Made by a program: the position numbers and the translations under genes
Source: Streptomyces sp. NBC_01750
GTDB lineage: Bacteria; Actinomycetota; Actinomycetes; Streptomycetales; Streptomycetaceae
Length of the DNA: 64,000 nucleotides
Direction of reading: 5' to 3'
NCBI RefSeq assembly: GCF_035918095.1
Contig: NZ_CP109137.1
Span: forward strand, 7,876,001-7,940,000
Shown: positions 59,877-64,000 of the stretch, piece after piece
How positions within the stretch are numbered: the stretch's first letter is position 1
How the letters are laid out: the number at the start of each line of letters is the position of its first letter
The notes under the pieces: model-generated
Database searches by the model: none
Told to the model about the DNA's origin: nothing
Seen by the model: the letters and a program-made list of their open reading frames with translations, nothing else

Positions 59877-60926
59877 TCAGCGGCGGAATACCTCCATCAC
59901 CGTCGCAGGCATGTCACTCCCGGTGGCGGTTCTCAATACTCGATTGAGCCGAAGGTCCGCAGCGTGAAGAAGAGTCTCATATTGTGACAAAGTGCGGACG
60001 CGCCCATTGACCAGAACCGCTTGCAGGAAGTCGATCGAGTCCAGCGTGACGTCGGACTGATCCGGACGGAGCCAGTCGACGATGACCAGAGGGGTGTCGG
60101 TTCCCATGGCATCATGACAGCAAGAGAGGATCCGCGTGCAGTTTTCGTCGTCCCAGTCGCAGAGAACGCTCTTCAACACATAGAGATCCCCGCCGTCGGG
60201 AACCTCGCGAAGAAAGTTTCCGCCGATGAAACGCACGCGGGAAGTCAGACCCAGGTCGTCCAGGGGCCGGCGTGCTTGCTCGACCACCTCCGGACGATCG
60301 AACAGGATCCCCTTTGCTTCGGAATGGGAAAGCAGGATCCGAGAGAGGAAGACTCCGTGACTTCCTCCCACGTCCACCACCGTGTCGCGTCCCGCGAAGC
60401 TGTAGCCGGCGAGCACGCAGTCCGCCACCGTATTGGTCAGTTCGTGCATCGCACCGGCGAACCACGTGGCTTCTTCGAGATTATCGGCATAGTGTTCCCA
60501 TAGATCCTTGCCCAACGCCTGCTTTGTGGTTGACCGCCCGCTGAGCACCGCGAGGTGAGCCATCTCGGCAGGACGGCTGTAACTGGGAGCAGTGAACGCC
60601 AGCACCGTGTTACGGCAAGATCCGTCCTCCCGGCGCAGCAGGGTCAACATCGGCGTTTCCTCGAATCGGCCGGAATCTGGGCTTCGCCGGACAAGTCCCA
60701 TGGATTCGGCGACTCTCAAGAACCTCACGACGATCTCGGGGTCGGCGGCTCCGAGCGCATCGCTCAGTTCGACCTCATTGTGCGGCCGCTCGGCGAGGTG
60801 ATCGGCGATACCCAGCCTGGCTGTGGCAGACAGCACGTTGACAGCCAAGCCCCCTTCGAAAAAACCGAAGAGCTGTTTCCGTGCCGTCCGCGTAACTTCC
60901 GCATCCATGCTTGCTTTCTCTTCCAT
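59877..60926 (-). CDS. O-methyltransferase (hydroxyneurosporene/O-MT family 2 type)
   Basis: A 349-residue small-molecule O-methyltransferase. It has an N-terminal dimerisation/winged-helix part (LFGFFEGGLAVNVLSATARL, GIADHLAERPHNEVELSDAL), the SAM motif DTVVDVGGSHGVFLSRILLS (about 182-200), FDRPEVVEQARRPL, VRFIGGNFLREVPDGGDLYV, and catalytic-region LKSVLCDWDDENC. Typical for enzymes that methylate phenolic or sugar hydroxyls. ATG 60926 lacks a clear ribosome-binding site; a second ATG at 60908 is an alternative. It converges with the KAS III remnant. Confidence 0.86.
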   Translation of the reverse strand: MEEKASMDAEVTRTARKQLFGFFEGGLAVNVLSATARLGIADHLAERPHNEVELSDALGAADPEIVVRFLRVAESMGLVRRSPDSGRFEETPMLTLLRREDGSCRNTVLAFTAPSYSRPAEMAHLAVLSGRSTTKQALGKDLWEHYADNLEEATWFAGAMHELTNTVADCVLAGYSFAGRDTVVDVGGSHGVFLSRILLSHSEAKGILFDRPEVVEQARRPLDDLGLTSRVRFIGGNFLREVPDGGDLYVLKSVLCDWDDENCTRILSCCHDAMGTDTPLVIVDWLRPDQSDVTLDSIDFLQAVLVNGRVRTLSQYETLLHAADLRLNRVLRTATGSDMPATVMEVFRR

Positions 60927-61299
60927 CGGAGGGGTAATGCTCCATTCGCATGCCGAGGAGCTCGACGGTTGGAAACCCTAAGGCACGGCGGACCGTGAGG
61001 GCCGCGCTCCGTAACTCGTTCGGCGGCGTGGTGTGGTTCGTCCGTCCGACGCATCGTCAAGTTCGTGCGTGAGTAGGCCGCGACCAGCAATCATGACCCG
61101 CACGCGCGATCTGCAAGCGGGGGTATCCGTTGGAGGCCCTGAAGATGACCTGATCGGGTTGAAGTTCATCACGATCGGGGGACTGCGCGTCGCGTGAGTC
61201 CGAAGGCGGGGAACCTTCTGCTCTTCTAAGTTCGGTGATGGGATCGCGAACAACCCGCAGTCCGAGGCTTCCCCGGGGCAGGCAACGAAGGAGATCGCA
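60927..61299. other. divergent promoter region between O-methyltransferase and glycosyltransferase
   Basis: No gene is supported in these 373 bases. They must contain the promoters of the divergent O-methyltransferase and glycosyltransferase genes. AAGGAG at 61289-61294 is the ribosome-binding site of the glycosyltransferase. I noticed no strong palindrome. Confidence 0.45.
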
Positions 61300-62589
61300 G
61301 TGCGCGTAGTCTTCACCGCGCAGACCATCTATTCGCATCTCGTTCCAACGGTGCTGCCGATCGCGGCGCTCACGCAGCGGGCAGGCCACGAGGTGGTGGT
61401 CGCGACCGGAGCCGAGCTGGCGCACCACGTCGAGCGGGCGGGGCTGCGGCCGTTGGTACTGCCGAACGCGATCTCGATGGCGGACATCCTCGGCGATGAG
61501 GAACTGGCCCGGAAGTCGGGCGCGCGCCTCCGGCCCGGGGTCACGACCGCCGGCACGCCGGAGATGTTCGGGCATGCCTTCATCACCCTGATGGGCAGCC
61601 GCGCCGCGGCGGACTTGGTGGAGGCACTGTCGTCTTGGAGACCCGACGTGGTGGTGCGCGAGACAACCGAGTACGGCGGATACCTGGCCGCCGAGTACCT
61701 CGGAGTTCCGCACGCCACGCTCGACGTCATCGCACCCCTCGCGCCCTACGGCCACCCTGTAGTGCTCGCAGAGCTGAACCGTCAACGCGCTGCCTGGCGC
61801 CTGCCGCCGGTCGTCGATCCCTTGGCTCCCCTGCGCGGTTTTCGGGCGTCGGTGGTTCCGGAAGCGTTCCACCCGGACGAACTCCGGCTGCAGAGCGGGC
61901 GTCACTACCGGCCACCGGAGACGGAAACGGAGACACTGGATCCTGCGGTGGCGGAGCTCCCTGCGGACCGGCCGCTGGTGTTGGCCAGCCTGGGTTCGAT
62001 CGCCGGCTGGATGCTGGGGAATGGACCGTCCCCGTTGGACACCATCATCGAGGTGCTGGGGCAGATGCCGGTGACCGGTGTCGTCGCGCTCGGCGCGGAG
62101 CGCGATCCCGCGGAGTGGCAGGGAGCGCGTGCCAGCAACGTTCACCTGATGTCTTTCGTGCAGCAGAGTACGTTGCTGGCGGCGACCGACGTCTTCATTA
62201 CCCACTGCGGATTCAATGGCACGCGCGAAGCGTTCTCCTCGGGTGTTCCGATGGTCGGGTTGCCGCTGTTCGCCGAACAACCCGCCAACGCGGAGCGCAT
62301 CGAGCAGCTGGGTGCCGGCCTTGCGCTGAGGCTGGAGGACCTCAGCATCGACTCGCTGACCTCGACGGTTGAGCGAGTGCTCACCGAACCGGTGTTCCGG
62401 GCGCGCGCCAAGGGAATTCAGCGTCGCATGCTCGCGCTTCCGCCAGCCGAGCACCTCGTCGCCGACATCGAGGAGTTCGTGAACTCGTCGGCCGCAAGAC
62501 TCTCCGGGAAACAGACGGTGCTTCGTCCGGCGTTGGCCGATCCGGATCGGGAAGCGGGAGAACTCGCCTCCGTACGCGAGCGAGGCTGA
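61300..62589 (+). CDS. GT1-family glycosyltransferase (MGT type)
   Basis: A 429-residue glycosyltransferase of the GT-B fold. The N-terminal acceptor domain starts MRVVFTAQTIYSHLVPTVLP with the catalytic-type His after the first strand. The C-terminal donor domain has VLASLGSIAGWMLGNG, LMSFVQQSTLLAATDVFITH, CGFNGTREAFSSGVPMVGLP and LFAEQPANAERIEQLGAG, the typical HCGxNxxxEA...P...xxQ nucleotide-sugar motif. The donor is likely an NDP-deoxysugar. GTG 61300 has AAGGAG 6 bases upstream. A sugar-decarboxylase gene follows. Confidence 0.9.
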   Translation: MRVVFTAQTIYSHLVPTVLPIAALTQRAGHEVVVATGAELAHHVERAGLRPLVLPNAISMADILGDEELARKSGARLRPGVTTAGTPEMFGHAFITLMGSRAAADLVEALSSWRPDVVVRETTEYGGYLAAEYLGVPHATLDVIAPLAPYGHPVVLAELNRQRAAWRLPPVVDPLAPLRGFRASVVPEAFHPDELRLQSGRHYRPPETETETLDPAVAELPADRPLVLASLGSIAGWMLGNGPSPLDTIIEVLGQMPVTGVVALGAERDPAEWQGARASNVHLMSFVQQSTLLAATDVFITHCGFNGTREAFSSGVPMVGLPLFAEQPANAERIEQLGAGLALRLEDLSIDSLTSTVERVLTEPVFRARAKGIQRRMLALPPAEHLVADIEEFVNSSAARLSGKQTVLRPALADPDREAGELASVRERG

Positions 62590-62691
62590 ATGAGCCTCAC
62601 CGTTCCTGGACCTGATGAGGAACGTGCCCGCGACTTCTTTCCCGAACGCGCTTGCCGTCAGTACGCACACAGAAGCGAGACAGGGAGAAAA

Positions 62692-63690
62692 ATGGAACCG
62701 GTACTCGCACCCGGCAACCGGGTGGTCGTCGCGGGCGGTGCGGGGTTTCTCGGCTCGCACCTGTGCGCCGCGCTCATTGCGCGCGGGGTGTCGGTCGAAT
62801 GCCTGGACGACCTGTCCACCGGCCGGCTCGACAACATCGCGGTGTTGGTGGATCATCCACGTTTCCGCTTTCGTCGAATCGACATCTCCGAACCGTTCGA
62901 CATCGCAGATGAGGTTGCCGCCGTACTGCACCTCGCATCGCCGGCTTCGCCCGTGGACTACTACAAGCTGCCGCTCGCCACGCTGCGAGCGGGCAGCGCG
63001 GGAACCTGGAACCTGCTGCGGCTTGCGGAGGCGAAGCGAGCACGGTTCGTGCTGGCATCCACCTCGGAGGTGTACGGCGACCCGAAGCAACACCCGCAAT
63101 CGGAAAGCTACTGGGGCCACGTCAATCCGGTCGGCCCACGGGCCGTTTACGACGAGTCGAAACGGTTCGCCGAATCCTTGACGGCGTGTTTCCGGCGAGA
63201 ACTCGACGTAAACACCGGCATCGTCCGGATCTTCAACAGCTACGGACCTCGGATGCGTCCGGATGACGGGAGAATGGTACCGACATTCATCCGGCAGGCG
63301 CTGACCGGGCAACCGCTGACCATCACCGGTAGCGGCGAGCAGACCAGGTCACTTTGCTTTGTGGACGACACTGTGCGTGGCCTGCTCGCGTTCACAGCCG
63401 CGTCCCATTCGGGTCCGATCAATATCGGCAGCCAGGACGAGAAGACAGTTCGTGACGTCGCCGACGTGATCCGTGAACTCACTGCTTCGACCGTGCCGCT
63501 ACTGTTTCTCCCGCCTTCGGTAGACGATCCGGCCAGGCGCTGCCCCGACACCTCCCTTGCACGCGACCTGCTCGGCTGGCAGACCATGGTGCCGCTGGAG
63601 GAAGGTCTGACGCGCACCGCCGAGGCGATGGCCACGGAACTCGGCTTGCCCCTGCCTACGCGGCTGGAGGCCGGCGTTGGTGGCCGGTGA
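62692..63690 (+). CDS. NAD-dependent UDP-glucuronate decarboxylase-like enzyme
   Basis: A 332-residue extended SDR. Motifs: GGAGFLGSHLCAALIARG (NAD fold, about 14-31), TSEVYGDPKQHPQSESYWGH and VNPVGPRAVYDESKRFAESL with the active-site YxxxK (YDESK), then IVRIFNSYGPRM and SGEQTRSLCFVDD. The segments HPQxExYWGxVNPxGxRxxYDESKR are those of UDP-xylose synthase (UXS) enzymes. ATG 62692 has GGGAG 6-7 bases upstream; ATG 62590, next to the glycosyltransferase stop, would add 34 residues. It would supply a pentose or deoxypentose donor. It ends about 40 bases before a recombinase remnant. Confidence 0.88.
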   Translation: MEPVLAPGNRVVVAGGAGFLGSHLCAALIARGVSVECLDDLSTGRLDNIAVLVDHPRFRFRRIDISEPFDIADEVAAVLHLASPASPVDYYKLPLATLRAGSAGTWNLLRLAEAKRARFVLASTSEVYGDPKQHPQSESYWGHVNPVGPRAVYDESKRFAESLTACFRRELDVNTGIVRIFNSYGPRMRPDDGRMVPTFIRQALTGQPLTITGSGEQTRSLCFVDDTVRGLLAFTAASHSGPINIGSQDEKTVRDVADVIRELTASTVPLLFLPPSVDDPARRCPDTSLARDLLGWQTMVPLEEGLTRTAEAMATELGLPLPTRLEAGVGGR

Positions 63691-63729
63691 GAGGTTGCTG
63701 CTGCCTGGTACTACGGCGGCGGATCTCAG

Positions 63730-63984
63730 TCGACCCGACAGCAGGCTCTTGAGCACGGGGAATCGACCCGATTGCAGTACGCCCTGGTAGATCGCGCGGT
63801 GGCACTCGGCTGACAGGCATCACGCGTGGTGGTGATCGACGACGATCTGGGCCGCTCGGGATCCAGCGCGGTCACCCGTCCCGGGTTCCAACGTCTGGTC
63901 AGCGAGGTCTCCTTGAGACATGTCGGGCTGGTGCTGGGCATCGAGATATCCCGTCTGGCACGCTCGGGGAGAGACTTCTACTGA
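63730..63984 (+). pseudogene. serine recombinase N-terminal fragment with in-frame TGA
   Basis: Reads LEHGESTRLQYALVDRAVAL, G, TGA at 63811-63813, then RVVVIDDDLGRSGSSAVTRP, then GFQRLVSEVSLRHVGLVLGI, EISRLARSGRDFY and TGA at 63982. This is the resolvase catalytic domain of large serine recombinases; family members have Trp where the first TGA stands (LGW), so a TGG to TGA change stopped it. No later part of the recombinase is in the window. The normal start is not found, so this is a decayed copy. Confidence 0.75.
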
Positions 63985-64000
63985 GCTGTGCGCGCTCTCG

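Noticed and set aside
61057..63312. Minus-strand frame of 751 codons opposite the glycosyltransferase and decarboxylase.
   Set aside because: Antisense shadow; no motif, and both plus-strand genes are well supported.
1..64000. A CRISPR array.
   Set aside because: No regularly spaced repeats of 24-40 bases and no cas genes were seen.

Overview
The window is high-GC DNA of Streptomyces or a close relative: GTG and TTG starts, many 4-bp ATGA/GTGA stop-start overlaps, Tat lipoproteins, and actinobacterial families such as PacL/DUF1490, DUF4184 and nitrobindin. Transposase, recombinase and SDR fragments are scattered through it, so it looks like accessory or chromosome-arm DNA.

1-6.5 kb: a frameshifted IS5-family transposase end, a secreted protein, a broken DUF4184 gene, a zinc-ribbon membrane protein, a nitrobindin-like protein, an SDR fragment, a cluster of TGACGCT repeats, an unrecognised 481-aa protein and a degenerate stretch. 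6.5-32 kb: a zinc-homeostasis superlocus. Zur-box-like palindromes lie in front of cysteine-poor paralogues of ribosomal proteins (S18, L31, L33, L28, S14, L32). Around them are two COG0523 proteins (one with a destroyed P-loop), a CtpC-PacL type metal efflux pair, ZnuABC and two copies of a YcgR/YcgQ-type permease pair. The most interesting part is a ten-gene run (18990-30207) behind a strong Zur box: ATP-grasp ligase, DUF4213/DUF364 protein, cysteine-synthase-like PLP enzyme, enolase-superfamily epimerase, MFS exporter, methyltransferase and a Dpp/Opp-type ABC importer. It reads as make, export and re-import of a small zinc ligand without NRPS or PKS. I do not recognise it as a described system.

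33.3-53.3 kb: a secreted lipase, then about 18.6 kb bounded by an identical 48-bp direct repeat that is the 3' part of a CAU-anticodon tRNA, so probably an integrated island. No integrase is visible. Cargo: a copper module (PCu(A)C chaperone, CopA, two His/Met-rich membrane proteins, PepSY protein, ECF sigma factor, a CsoR-like operator before a Cys-rich miniprotein), a second Zn/Mn-type ABC transporter, and a group made of an AMP ligase, a CaiB-type CoA transferase, an acyl-CoA dehydrogenase, a GH88-like protein and an MFS transporter.

53.3-64 kb: IS110, SDR, ISAs1 and serine-recombinase remnants, and part of a tailoring-gene cluster of a glycosylated natural product: FkbM methyltransferase, ThDP enzyme with coupled SRPBCC protein, a wrecked KAS III-like gene, O-methyltransferase, glycosyltransferase and UDP-glucuronate-decarboxylase-like enzyme. 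The cluster may continue past the right edge.

All coordinates come from reading the sequence. Family names rest on motif recognition, not database searches.
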